Below, piece by piece: positions 47,096-58,058 of a DNA stretch of 64,000 nucleotides. Each line of letters begins with the position of its first letter. Within the stretch, counting starts at the first letter, position 1. Made by a program: the position numbers and the translations under genes. Source of the stretch: Erodium maritimum (Eukaryota > Streptophyta > Magnoliopsida > Geraniales > Geraniaceae); contig OY997591.1 of NCBI GenBank assembly GCA_963921825.1, positions 29,905,825-29,969,824 on the forward strand, read 5' to 3'. A model generated the notes under the pieces. It made no database searches, was not told the DNA's origin, and saw only the letters and a list, made by a program, of their open reading frames with translations.

Positions 47096-47156
47096 ATGGT
47101 AAGTCGTGTCGTAGAGGATCAAGGCTTCAGTCTCTGACAGGGTCCCACAACTTTTT
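47096..47156 (+). ncRNA. Candidate Pol III transcript, about 60 nt
   Basis: If transcription starts 23 nt after the TATA position, as in U6 genes, the RNA begins near 47096 and would end at the T5 run 47152-47156, a Pol III terminator. It contains TGATGG near its 5' end and CTGA near its 3' end, a weak echo of C and D boxes, but I see no flanking stem. It is not U6, U3, 7SL or a tRNA. No expression evidence is available. Confidence 0.25.
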
Positions 47157-47630
47157 ACAATCTGGACCGCAAGATCAGATCATGGGACAATTTGGAGGGC
47201 TAGGATTTAATATATCGACGTGACTATTTTTCCAGAATATTAAATTCAAAAATCATCGTCAATACTTTTTTTAGTAAGACGTGGAAAATATGAGTTATTT
47301 TATTTGACTATAAAATATTATTTATCTGAAGAACTTACTTAAAACATACATAGAAGAGTTGTAATTGTGCTTTGCTTCTTTCTTGATTTTGATTGCTAAC
47401 GTATTTATGTACTTATCAACAAATTTGAAACATTTCTATTTTTGTCAACGTTATCACAAACCAAGCAATATACACATAATCCTTGATTATGTTGTTATTA
47501 TTAGTGTGAGGTTAAGAATATGCATTTTGTTGGCGAATGAGAATGAGATATTGCTTTCAAATCAAATACAGGAACTCATTCCTTTTATCATCCATGGAAA
47601 AGGAAGCTTTTTTTTTGTTGGTCTATCTAA
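47157..47630. other. Intergenic AT-rich, no gene seen
   Basis: A 104-codon plus frame (47365-47679) is hydrophobic, AT-driven and without a known domain; it runs into the tail of L-E. I regard it as chance. Confidence 0.4.
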
Positions 47631-47644
47631 TTTAATATATTCTA

Positions 47645-50090
47645 TTTTTTTTGAAACGGGTAACCGGATGTTTCATTAATACCAACTGGCAATCAGAAAA
47701 GATGAGGCGTGACCGCCTCGGGTTCCAGATGTTTGTCCGGGCCGACCGTAGCAAGCCCGTCGCTCATGGACCCATAATTTTAGCCCAATTGAACTCGTGG
47801 GCAACAACTCAAGATAACCCCCTACCGCCGTTTCAACATAACGGGGGGAAATAAAGCAATGTCCAAAACCAACAGAAAAAACATAGTCCCAAAAAACATA
47901 ACAGAAATAGCAGTAAAATAAAGTGACTGGTGTTGATAGTGCAGGCTGCCCAGGACCTCTCAACATTGGTTGTCCCGGGTCTGTGGGTATAGGCTGATGG
48001 CGACGCCTCCCACCCCTGCTGGGGCCGATCATTCCTCTATCTGAGGCCTCTGGACCTCCGCTCCATCTGCTTGGACATCCCCCCGAAATAGCAGCTCACA
48101 AGGCTGCTGGTGGGTATTCAGGTCCCCCTTGCGCTTCTTGGTCTCCGGTGGGCGAGCATACTGCGATCCACTTCTGGTCTTTAGGATGGTCTTCTTCCTT
48201 TTGCCCCTGCTGGGGCCTCCTTTGCCTAGACTCCCCTGAAGATCCGCTGGGTAGCCCCGTGGCTCTGGCTCTTCTTCCTTCCTCATCATCGCATTGAATC
48301 CAGGAGGAGTTTCGGTCGCGGGACCATCGACAGAGTGGATGTTAGCCAGAAGGTCAAGCTTTGTGGACTTGGGAGGCGGGTAGGGTTCTCCACGGCCACC
48401 CCCCCTGTAAGATAGTGGTCAACCATTCAGGGTTAACCTTAGCCAGAAGGTCAGGCTTCAGACTGCCTGCATTGGACGACTCAGCCTCCATAGTTATCTC
48501 CCTAGAACGGATCATAGGGTTCAGAGTGAGGTCACTCAGGAGGTAGGTGATCGTCGGATGTGAAGCTGGGAGAGGTGTCTCCCAAACCCTTTGGATCAGC
48601 TGGTCTACATCCAAGTCCCGGGGGACCAGGATAGACCTATCATAGCGGACCTCCTCCCGACCAATCCCTTGGAGCAGCGTCTGACAGTTCGGTAGCATGT
48701 GTGTCAACATACCACACCTGCGACAAAAGTCCACCACCCTCTCATATTGTAGGTCAATCATAGTGGAGGAATCAATACCTGAGAAACAGAGTTTGGTTCT
48801 CCGCCGCAGTGGTCGGGACAGCTCCATACGGACTCGCATCCAGAGATGCATGTCCTCGCGTCGGACCGTTGGGATATGGGCCGATAGGATTTGAGTGCCT
48901 ATACTGCTCGCCAGAAGGCCTCGAATGTAGGAATTCCTCGCTCCTCCCGGGACATTCAGTGCCCTGACCCCAAGTTCCACATGATTAAAGCTGATGTCTT
49001 CCGGCCGCTCGAATCGCCGGAGCGGTTCAAAGAGGAGGGGGAAGCTCTTAAAACTCCAGGGACCCCTGTGGCGGATATCTTTCATAGTCCGTGCGGACGG
49101 GAAGTGATAACCCGTGACGGTGGGGGTCAGGAATTCAACACGGATCCCCGTAACCTTCCATTTCTTCAGCATCATCCCGCAGACGATGTGCTGATTGTGC
49201 GATCCGTCCCCTGCAACCCTTGCTGCCAAGGAGAATTCATATGATCCCGAGGTAAACAATGGGATCCCCTCGTCCGAGACCACCAGTTCCTCATCCTCGT
49301 CTTCCCAGTCCGGGATCGAGGAGATCCGAGGTGTCTGAGCCTCCAAAGATGTCCCTGATGGCCGACCAACCCTCGGATTGATGGGGGTAGCAGTTCGTCC
49401 CCGCTCGGACGAAGGAGGGCGGTGGATATTCGTCGGAGAATGGGCTGGCCGGGGGAGAGTGATCATGTCCCGGTAGACCTCCCTCGGCGTTGATGACAGG
49501 CCGGGGTAGGACGGACAGAGTCCCGCCGGGTCAGTCACACCACCATTGATCTGGGGCGGCTCGGTGGGCGAGGTCAGGCCCGAGAGGGCCGTCAGATCTA
49601 GCGAGGACGAGCCCGGCTTGTCCTTCGGATCCGTCGTCTTGGGTGGCTGCTGACGAGGGGGTGGAGATGCCGGGGCAGACAGCGGCAGAAACTCGATGGC
49701 GTTGCGAGCCTGGTGCAGTACGGAGGTCCCGAGGCCACGGGCGACCTCTGCATGCGATCAGATCTGGGCGGAGTTGGTCATTTCCGACTCAGCACAGCGA
49801 GGGGGAGGTTGACCCATCATCGGGGAAGGGGAAATGGTCACGGAGGAGGTGAGGGAGATCTGGTGGCGGTGAAGGTTGTCCCGACACCGCAGTCGGAGAC
49901 GAGTCACGAGCGCTATGGACGAGCGTGACTGGGCGCCGTTGGTTGGAGAGGAGCCGGTTGCAATGGAGAGGTAGAGGAAGGCCGGCGACAGTGGTCGGAG
50001 AGGGGAGATGAGGGCGACGACGGCTTGAACCTGCTAGGTTTCGAGAGTAACCTCTGAGAGGTTTATTTTGGAGAGCTTTTTCAATTTGAT
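47645..50090 (-). mobile_element. LINE L-E: ORF1-only element
   Basis: Exact 14-bp duplication TTTAATATATTCTA at 47631-47644 and 50091-50104, with an A8 tail (T-run 47645-47652). The 2446-bp body has a 5' UTR (50090-49782), ORF1 (49781-48029) and a 3' UTR. No endonuclease or RT sequence is present. It looks like a complete retrotransposed unit, not a 5'-truncated piece. Confidence 0.85.
48029..49781 (-). pseudogene. LINE L-E ORF1 (DUF4283 plus zinc knuckle), two lesions
   Basis: The ATG at 49781 (MTNSAQI) is followed by TGA at 49760, codon 8, probably from CGA. The frame is then open to 48354. A frameshift at the G7 run near 48403-48409 links to the C-terminal frame that ends at 48029. DUF4283-like core: GMMLKKWKVTGIRVEFLTP, RGPWSFKSFPLLFEPLRRFE. 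Zinc knuckle: CRRCGMLTHMLPNC (CX2CX4HX4C) near 48705. A lysine-rich nuclear-type signal (RGKRKKTILK) lies near the C-terminus. RNA-binding LINE protein. With only two lesions it is the best-preserved ORF1 here. Confidence 0.75.
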
Positions 50091-50104
50091 TTTAATATAT
50101 TCTA

Positions 50105-50410
50105 ATTTTAACTGCATAAATCAGATTTATTTTATTATGTGGGCTAGTTTTTGAAACAAGTGGGGAGGAAGGTTTATTAATCATATCAAGCAAAAAATTA
50201 GAAAAAAAATAGAGTAAAAGACTTTGGGTTTTAAAATATGTTCGAGACTTTTATAAGTGACTTGGCGTTTATAGACCCATTGAGAAAATCTAATTTTCAT
50301 TTTTGATAAAGAGATATAATTCCAACGTCCTACACTTGAAAGAAAATTAAATCAAAACAGATAGTCTGCAAAAACAATGCAACAAACTAATGCGAAATAA
50401 AAAGTGGTGC
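50105..50410. other. AT-rich gap between L-E and L-F
   Basis: No frame or repeat boundary was recognised. It may include the 3' UTR of L-F. Confidence 0.4.
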
Positions 50411-52228
50411 TTTTTGCTTCTCTAAGATGTGTCAGGAAAACCCAGTACCGGATCATGAGGGGTAGGCCACCAACCTTCTACCCCTTATCCCCTTGAAAAT
50501 TTTGGGCTCTTGGCAGGGTTGCTTAACAACCCTCGCCTAATTAAGGTCATCCTCGTCTTCATCCACAAATTGATAGGTTGTGGCCAAGACCCTCGATAGG
50601 TAAAAGGCTTGCTTCAGCTGGCATGTACGAGTGTAGAACTGTCCCGTCTTGCCTCGGCCCTTTTCCTTAAGAACCTTCGAGTGCTTGGGTCCTAATCCCC
50701 GATTTCTCACGAGGTTATCTATGCTTCCCCACCCGAAGGGGTTCTCATTGTCCACACGTGGGCTTCTTGGAGAAGGTGTCAGTGTGTGTAGGGGTCCCAC
50801 CAATGTAACTGAGGTTGTCGTCGTGCGCCTCCCGGCCGTTTTCTTATCTCTTATTAGACAAGTCACGGGTCTTTGTCATCTCGTATATTCCGTCAGACGA
50901 TTTTGGATGCGCCCACTGAATTCTTGGAGGCATCCCCGCGGGATCCTCATTAGCCAAGTCATAGGTCTTCGCAACAAGCTCCCCTATCCTGAATAGTGTA
51001 AAAAAAAACTCGGAGGGGGAGGGGGGAGAAGGAGATGAGTCCGTCCATATCTCCTTCCGATCCCCTCGGGTCCTAGGGTGGGGGATGTCAGCAGATCCGC
51101 CATTAGGGGCTCCCATCTTTTCCTATGTGCTTCCAATTTCGTCCTGAGCAATTGATTTGTATCAAGCCATATTTGGATCTGGAGAGAGTCATCAAATTGG
51201 GCCTCCTCTCTGCCCACTCATGAGATGCGAGGTTGGTAGGCCTGGATGCGATATGTGAGCCTTTTGCATCGGACACAGAAACTCGAAAGCCTCTCCTATT
51301 GAAGGATTATAGTTGTAGGCTCTAAATGACCCGCAAAATGGAGGTAGCTTCGGCGACGAAGTGGCCTATCCACATCCAAACTAACCCGAAAATAGAGAAA
51401 GTCGTCCCACCGTAGTGGTGCGGGTACAGATGTAGAGGTTACCTCGGTATCCAAGCTATTAACAAGAAGAGATCGGATGGGGGCATTCTGTGCATCTTTC
51501 GGGACATTGTAAGTCCTCACCCCTATCTCCATGAAGCGAAACGAGATGGTGCTCAGCTTCATGCAAGGTCGTAGGTGGTACCAGTGTCAAAAAATAGCCA
51601 TTGAAATCCCACGGTCCTTTGGGCGCACACTCTTCATCGATGTGCTGGTCGGAAAATGAAAGGCAACCACCTCTTTGGAGAGACATTAGACCTCCAAACC
51701 ATTGACCTTCCAACGTAGTAGCATAACACCATAAATGACTATCGGGTTGCAACCGATATCCGCCACAATCCTTCCGACTATCGAATGGCTATACCGGTCA
51801 TCGACAACTACTAGGACATCTTCGACCGAGACTATCACCATAATGTCTTTGTCTAGGTCGTCCTCAAGAGAGCCGGTCCCCAATTGGTTCTCAATACTCT
51901 CAAGGGCCTACGTGGCAGAGGGAAGAAGCGGGAGCGACTCTCCCGATCTTGAAATGGCCCTTGCACTTGGACCGGCGATGCGAGGCTAGAGAAGCTATGC
52001 CCTGAGTCCATGTGGTTGTGGCTGGTTGTTGGTCTTGCATGGTTGGCTTGGTGAGTTGAAATGGCGATGGAACGTCGAGTCGATCTATGACGAAAGAGCT
52101 CTTCGAGGAGGGGATGTGTTGCCTCGATGCAAGGCATAGATGATGTGTGCGAGGAGGCGGGTGAGGCTCACATTTGATGTTTGCCGCAAAGAGAAGACTA
52201 TAAAAAAGATATCTCCGCTACTGATGAC
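50410..52228 (-). mobile_element. LINE L-F: ORF1-only element
   Basis: Minus-strand ORF1 from about 52137 to 50537, of the same type as L-E. A probable 5' UTR runs to 52228, where the hAT element is inserted; it may resume at 57323-57400. Nothing like ORF2 follows ORF1. The 3' end is not defined. Confidence 0.6.
50537..52137 (-). pseudogene. LINE L-F ORF1 (DUF4283 type), decayed
   Basis: Pieces in three frames. 51883-51686 carries DDRYSHSIVGRIVADIG and MLLRWKVNGLEV, aligned with L-E's DUF4283 start. 51752-51459 has KGPWDFNGYFLTLV. 51562-51296 has SFRFMEIGVRTYNVPKDAQN and DRPLRRRSYLHF, the last matching the L-E block before the knuckle. 50866-50537 is the C-terminal tail (GLGPKHSKVLKEKGRGKTGQ). 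The knuckle region near 51270 (FCVRCKRLTYRI) is degraded. Stops and frameshifts are frequent. Confidence 0.65.
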
Positions 52229-52329
52229 CAAGGTTCTAAAAGTCGTTAGGCGCTAGTCGGGCGGCTAAGTCCTTCGAGGATTAATTGGGGACTAGACGGG
52301 GATTAATCGAAGAATAATCGGATTTGTAT

Positions 52330-55300
52330 TTTTTTTATTTTTTATTTTTTTTAGATAATATGAGAATTTTATTTAAATATCGGCAATAATGATATTTTAA
52401 AGAGGCTCGGAGACATGACCCCCTTGCCAATTCCAGACAGGGTTAGAACAAGCCGCCCTGGCAAGCCAATGAGCTGCTTTGTTCGATGTCCATTTACAAA
52501 ATCGAGCTGCACGCACTCGAGTGTAGATAAAAGGGAATTACAATATGTGACGATTGTTCCTAGAGGAGAGAGCAGCCTCCCTCCTCGTCTAATCATATCC
52601 ACTATGACCTTGCAGTCGCTCCGAACTACTGCCCTCTGGCGAGGATATTTTTGTAGCCCCGTTAGCGCTTCTCGGATCGCATAGGCTTCCACTAACCCCA
52701 GGTTCTGAGATCCATGGAACGATGTGGACCGGGCTCCCCTAAGCTGACCCCTGTCATCTCTGCATATTCATCATGTTCCTACTTTATCTGTCGCCGCAAA
52801 CAGAGCTCTATTTGTATTTATGGCCCACGTGCCCTGAACGGGATGTTCCCACACCTCTGCAGCATGTACCTTTGACTGGCGGGGAGTAGCCTGTGCTTGT
52901 AACTTCCTCCTCCTGGCTTCCATCCACACTGTCTGTAGATGGAATGTTGTTTGGAAGATACTGGAAGCTGGTTGAGCTATATTCTCCCATACCACTTTGT
53001 TTCTAGCCTTCCACACCTCCCACAAGATACATCCTATCAGTCCCCCGCTTGCCGGTGGATTGATATTAAGCATTCCCTGCACCCATTCATTTATTGTCTG
53101 GGCCTCTTGGGGTATGTTCAGTCCCGACTTGGCCCAACATTCTTCCGCCACCGGGAAATGAACCAGCAGGTGGAGAGCCGATTCTTCCGCCCCAACGCAG
53201 ACTGGACAAGTCGCCGCCATAACCACATGTCGTCTCCTCAGATTATCTGCCACCTGTAAACATCCTGAGCATGTGCGCCAAAGAAAAGATCTGACCTTTG
53301 GCATCACTTCCATCTTCCAAATAGAAGACCAGATTTCTAGTTGGCCTTGGAATGTCGCCTGGTCTTGGTGGCCCAGACTATACGCCGACTTCACCGTGTA
53401 TTGGCCCAAGTAGTCCCCCGCCCAGTACCAGGAATCTCTTGTGGTCGTCCTACTTATCGGGACCACCATTATAGCCCTTTGATCCATCGGACTGAACAGT
53501 GTACCAATTGTCTCTGAGTCCCATCTCCTCTCGTTATGTCTCATCAGATCCGACACGAGCTTCCCATCAATTCCAGGGCCCGACAACTGCACCCTTTCCA
53601 CCACCCCTGTGAGCCATGGGTGGTCGCAGATAGACGTATCTGTTCCTAGCCCGATTGACCTCCGTGCCCCACTCTTGACCATCTCCTGTGCTGACAAGAT
53701 ACTTTTCCAGACATAGCTCTGATTTTGTTTTCGGACTGCTTCCAACACCGAGGACCTCGGATAGTACTTAGCCTTCTGTACCCGAGCTACTAAGCTGTCT
53801 TCCTCCATTACCAGTTTCCACAACTGTTTTCCTAGCAGGGCTGAATTAAAATCGTACAAGTTCCTGAAACCCAGCCCTCCTTCCTCCTTTGGTCGCGACA
53901 TAGTCGTCCATGACTGCCAAATAACACCTTTCCCCTCTGGTCCTACCGACTTCCACCAGAAACGAGCCAGTGCCACATTCATCTTGTCTAGAATCCCCTA
54001 GGTATCCTATTAACGCTCATCATATAGGTGGGGATTGCTTGTAACACTGATTTGACCAACAACTCCTTCCCCGCTCCATTTAGTAATTTCCCATCCCACC
54101 TCTGGATCCTCCGAAGAACCCTATCTAGCACATACTACAGCCCCTGCTTCCTACTTCGCCCCATCATATTCGGGATTCCCAAGTAGGGAGACGGAATGTC
54201 CAACTCCGGTATCCCTAGGATCTGCACTCCTTCCAGCCTCCTACTCCCCGGAGTATTATGACTAAAGAAAGAGACGATTTAAGTTGGTTCACCACCTATC
54301 CCGACGCCTCCTCAAACATCCAGAGAAAGTTTCTCAGACGTGTCATCTCACCCGGTGTCGCCTTGCAATATACATAGCAATCATCGGCAAAGAATAAATG
54401 TGTTAGCGATGGCGCTCCGTTAGCCACCCGTACACCATGTATCTCCCCTCTACTTTCAGCTCCTTGGAGTAGCCATGAGAAGCCTTCCATACAAAAAAGG
54501 AACAAGTAGGGAGATAACGAGTCTCCCTGCCTGATTCCCCTCTCCAGTTGGACAAACCCCGCCTCTTGTCCCCTGCTACAATATTATACGTCACCGAGTA
54601 CGTACATCGGCGAACGAGTGATATCCACTCCTCGCCGAACCCAAATCCCCGCATCATATTCCACAGAAACCCCCACTCCACCCTATCGTAGGCCTTGCTC
54701 ATATCCAGTTTCAGCACCACCCACCCCTCCTTCCCTTGTCTCTTATTCTTGAGGTAATGTAAGGTTTCGTAAGACAGGATGATGTTATCTTGTATCGACC
54801 TACCAGGCACAAACGCCCCTTGGGACTCTGAAATTAACCCATCAAGTAGACCCTTCAGTCTATTCGCGGCCACCTTTGATACCACTTTAAACACCACATT
54901 ACAAAGTGCAGTAGGGCGGAGGTCCTTCAGCGACATCGGACACTCTACCTTCGGAATCAGAACTAACGTTGTCTTGTTCAGGTCCCTCGTTATTTCCTCC
55001 CCCGCAAAGATCCTTCGTACCCATCGAGTCACATCTTCCCCCACCGTTCCCCAACACTTCTGATAGAAGAAGGGATTGAGACCATCCGGTCCCGGGGATT
55101 TATTAGGCCCCATAGAGAAAGTCGCTTCCCGCACTTCGTTCGATGTCACCTCCCCCATCAGAGCTCTATTTTTCTCCTCCGTCAACTGTTGAAGAAATCT
55201 CGGGAAATTAGCCCCATCCCCCATTGTCCTCTGAGAAAGAGTTTTATAGAACTCCAGGATGTGGTCACCCAATCCCGACTCCCAGGTTAGGATGTTTCCA

Positions 55301-57010
55301 TCCTCATCCCGTAACTTGGACACCTTGTTGATACTCTTCCTCTGCGACGTTGAGGCCTGGAAGAATTTCGTGTTCTGATCACTGTCCGTGAGCTAGTGTT
55401 GTTTAGCCCGTTGTCTCCAAAACTCACCCTTTTGCTCCAAGGCCTTGACATACAGTTTCTGCAGAGCCCTGCGTCGTCGAATACTCGTTTTATCCTCTCT
55501 GCCATTCAACCACAACATATCCTTCTCATATCTTGCGATCTTCCTTGCTAAGGCATTGTACACCTCTTTGCCCCAAGCCTCCAATTCAGTGCCCGTCTCC
55601 CGTATCTTTGAACCAATATCCCTGTCCTTCGGAGCACCCTACCTCGCCTAAATCAAATGGCCACATTCCGGGTCCTCCGCCCAGATGTTCTCGAACCGAA
55701 ATTTTCTTGACCCAACTGGTTCCACACGCCTGTCCGAGTCCATAAGAATGGGTAGATGGTCAGACGTCGAGATGCCCAAATTGGCCAAATGCGCCTCTGG
55801 CCACATTGATCTTAGTACCGGGGACATCAATGCTCTGTCCAACTGCACCGCCATCCTCGTCTCCGGTTCACTCCCATTATGCCAAGTGAATCCATATCCC
55901 TGAAGCTGGATATCCTGCACGCCCACATCCCGCATTGCACCTCGGAAACTAGCAATCAGACGTTCCGGGTATCGGCGACCACCCCGTTTCTTCTTATTTC
56001 TCAGAATACCATTAAAGTCCCCCATCAGGATCCATTTCCGCGATGCCCCCGCCCTCGCTCCTAGGGATCGAATCATCTCCCACGTCTACCACCTCAATTC
56101 CCGATTCGCCTCTCCGTACACCCTAGTAAATCGGAAGCCATTCCCAAGCGGGCCCTTAATTTCCATATCAATGTACCTCTCTTTACTCGGGTATGACGTG
56201 ACCGAAAACTCTGCCGTCCACAAGACAATCGTTCCCCCCTTGTGACCCACCGCTGGGACCTCACACCCACCAGGGAAACTCGTCTTCAGCTTCAAGGTAT
56301 TCACTTCCCCTTTCTTAGCCAGAGTCTCACTAAGGAAAATAACCTGCGGTTTTCGATGCCGGATCACCCCTTTCAGATACTCCACCGTCGCCAATTTCCC
56401 CAATCCCCTACAATTCCACGACAGAAACTTCATGACTACCTAGGACAGAGCTCCCGCCGGTATCCCGATCGTTTGCCCCCTCTTCGCCTCTACAACACCT
56501 TACCTTCGACGCCCGGACACCCCCGTCCAACACAACACCAAACAAACCTACTTGATCCGATCAGTTCCGCCCAACCACTACCAGTGGATCTGTCGATCCA
56601 GACAGCTCGTCCCCGACATCCTGGATCCAAACAGTCCAAGGCGTTCCCGGACTCACAACCAACCACACCGAGGCTTAGCCCGTCGGTCGTGGGGCAACAG
56701 TAGATAAAACTCCCAAAAACCACTTGGATCCTTCCCCCGATCCAAACCAAGCCAGATTAAGGTACGAAAAAACCGCAGGTTACCAGTACCAAGGCTCCGG
56801 ACAACTTAGTTGTCGCCGGTGCCGTCCCAATCCGGATCGATTCTCGACCGTCCGAACCGCACAGAAAACACCAACTAAATTGAAAAACAGAAACAAGTTA
56901 GAGACCATACCCTTCCCCCTTCCAATCGCCGGAAAACGACATGAAACGAGCCCTCACTGCCGTCGACCACCACTATAGACTTCCGGTCTCACCCTCGCGT
57001 CGCCATCGTT
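52330..57010 (-). mobile_element. LINE L-G: ORF2-only element inside the hAT element
   Basis: A-tail on the minus strand corresponds to T-runs at 52330-52355. The 5' UTR (about 57010-56434) contains no ORF1. ORF2 spans 56433-52369. It shares family, ORF2 layout and ORF1 absence with L-D. The 5' end is set where GC-rich sequence gives way to AT-rich hAT sequence near 57010. I did not find a clean target duplication in the AT-rich flanks. Confidence 0.78.
52369..56433 (-). pseudogene. LINE L-G ORF2 (endonuclease-RT-zinc-RNase H), nearly intact frame
   Basis: Starts MKFLSWNCRGLGKL at 56433. Endonuclease: WILMGDFNGIL (about 56030), TSDHLPILMDSDRR (about 55760). RT: GPDGLNPFFYQKCW (about 55070), LKLDMSKAYDRVEWGFLW (about 54680), catalytic FFADDCY (about 54390). 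Zinc region CPVCVGAEESALHLLVHF (about 53190). RNase H block: VEAYAIREAL, VVRSDCKVIVDM (52690-52600). One frame carries nearly everything; a one-base deletion near 54555 shifts it until about 54000. Stops are all TAG or TGA. In the RNase H domain the first catalytic Asp reads Asn (INTNRAL, where L-D has INTDGAL). Confidence 0.82.
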
Positions 57011-57330
57011 AGGGCCGACATTATTTTGAGGTATTAGTTCATTTTATTTTTAATAGATATATTATTATATATAGAAAAAATATGAATTTTATTATATTAA
57101 AAATGATAACAAGTATTTAAAATACCTAAAAATTAACAGCAAACAACTCAAAAGCACAACTCCTAATATCACCAACACCAAACAACTTTGCATACCTATC
57201 TAGTTATTTTAATTTAGTCTGTATACTACGTAGAATTGTTGTAACCGCCTAGACAGCTGGACGGATTGACTAGAAGTAGACGGACGCCTAATAAGCGCCC
57301 AGTCGGAATCTTTAAAACACTATTGATGAC

Positions 57331-58028
57331 AACTTTTGAAGAGAAAGAGGAGGTGGCCATTGGAGGCTGGGACTACAAGAGAGCAAGGAAATAGAAAAAG
57401 GTGAAACCCGACTAATATCTTAAACTCTTAGAATTATTGGTAAGAAATAAAATAACAACATAAAATTGGGCAAAAATATGTTTGGGGGGAAAGAAAATCT
57501 TAGGAGAGCAGAGCAGAGGGCAAATGGCACATGTAAACAAACACCAGACAAAATTTTATTTTGTCGTGAATGGAGAACCGAATCAATGAGCGAAAATCAG
57601 ACAACCCTCTGGTCCTGCCAATTTCTGTACCTCTTTCAAATCCAAGTGTTTTGGTCGACAAGAACGACTCTAAACCCTCTAGGTTATTGCCATCTTCTTC
57701 ATTTTTTTTGTTGTTTTCTCCATAAACATTTCAGACCCACATGGAATCTGTCATAAAAATGCCGTCTTTTTCATAATACTACTACGTTTGGGTACGGGTT
57801 TTGTCGTATCAATTTTCGTTTTGGCGTGCTATAATTATTTAACATTTATTAGTTTTCCAGGAAAGTTCGTCTTCTCTCCATTGTAGTAGAGTTGTGGCTG
57901 TTTTGGTCTCTCTCATTTGGGGGTTATTAATAATATTCCTCAATTGGTTGTTTAATAGAATAATGAACAAGTGTCGATGCTGATGCATGTATAAGAGACT
58001 GAGAGCAGCTTGCATCGATTTGTTGTTC
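57331..58028 (+). promoter_or_regulatory. Upstream region of the ZIF-like gene
   Basis: No repeat or coding sequence recognised in 57470-58028. TATAATTATT at about 57830 could act as a TATA box, placing the start near 57860 and a leader of about 200 nt. Confidence 0.35.
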
Positions 58029-58052
58029 ATGTGGGTGTTGGGTTTTGCTTAG
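58029..58052 (+). promoter_or_regulatory. Upstream ORF before the ZIF-like gene
   Basis: ATG at 58029 opens a 7-codon frame (MWVLGFA) closed by TAG at 58050-58052, six bases before the main ATG. So short a gap makes efficient reinitiation unlikely, so the uORF could lower translation if it lies in the transcript. Confidence 0.4.
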
Positions 58053-58058
58053 AAAGAG

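Larger units (their letters stand above)
52229..57322. mobile_element. hAT-type element, split by LINE L-G
   Basis: 8-bp target duplication CTGATGAC (52221-52228) and TTGATGAC (57323-57330), 7 of 8. Left end CAAGGTTCTAAAAG; complement of the right end TAGTGTTTTAAAG. Subterminal sequence on both sides is rich in GGCGC and CGCCTA words (GTTAGGCGCTAGTCGGGCGG at 52245; CGGACGCCTAATAAGCGCCC at 57281). Without L-G the element is only about 410 bp, so it was a non-autonomous hAT MITE. Confidence 0.65.

Noticed and set aside
47096-47156. Clear C/D-box snoRNA
   Set aside because: TGATGG deviates from the C box, and no terminal stem flanks the C- and D-like words; kept only as an unnamed candidate transcript.
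47365-47679. 104-codon membrane-like frame
   Set aside because: AT-rich, hydrophobic by composition and running into the tail of L-E; no conserved motif.
48361-49928. Plus-strand frames opposite L-E ORF1
   Set aside because: Antisense shadows of the GC-rich minus-strand ORF1.
57652-57661. Zinc-deficiency response element upstream of the ZIF-like gene
   Set aside because: GGTCGACAA shares only the core GTCGACA with the 10-bp palindrome RTGTCGACAY; three positions differ.
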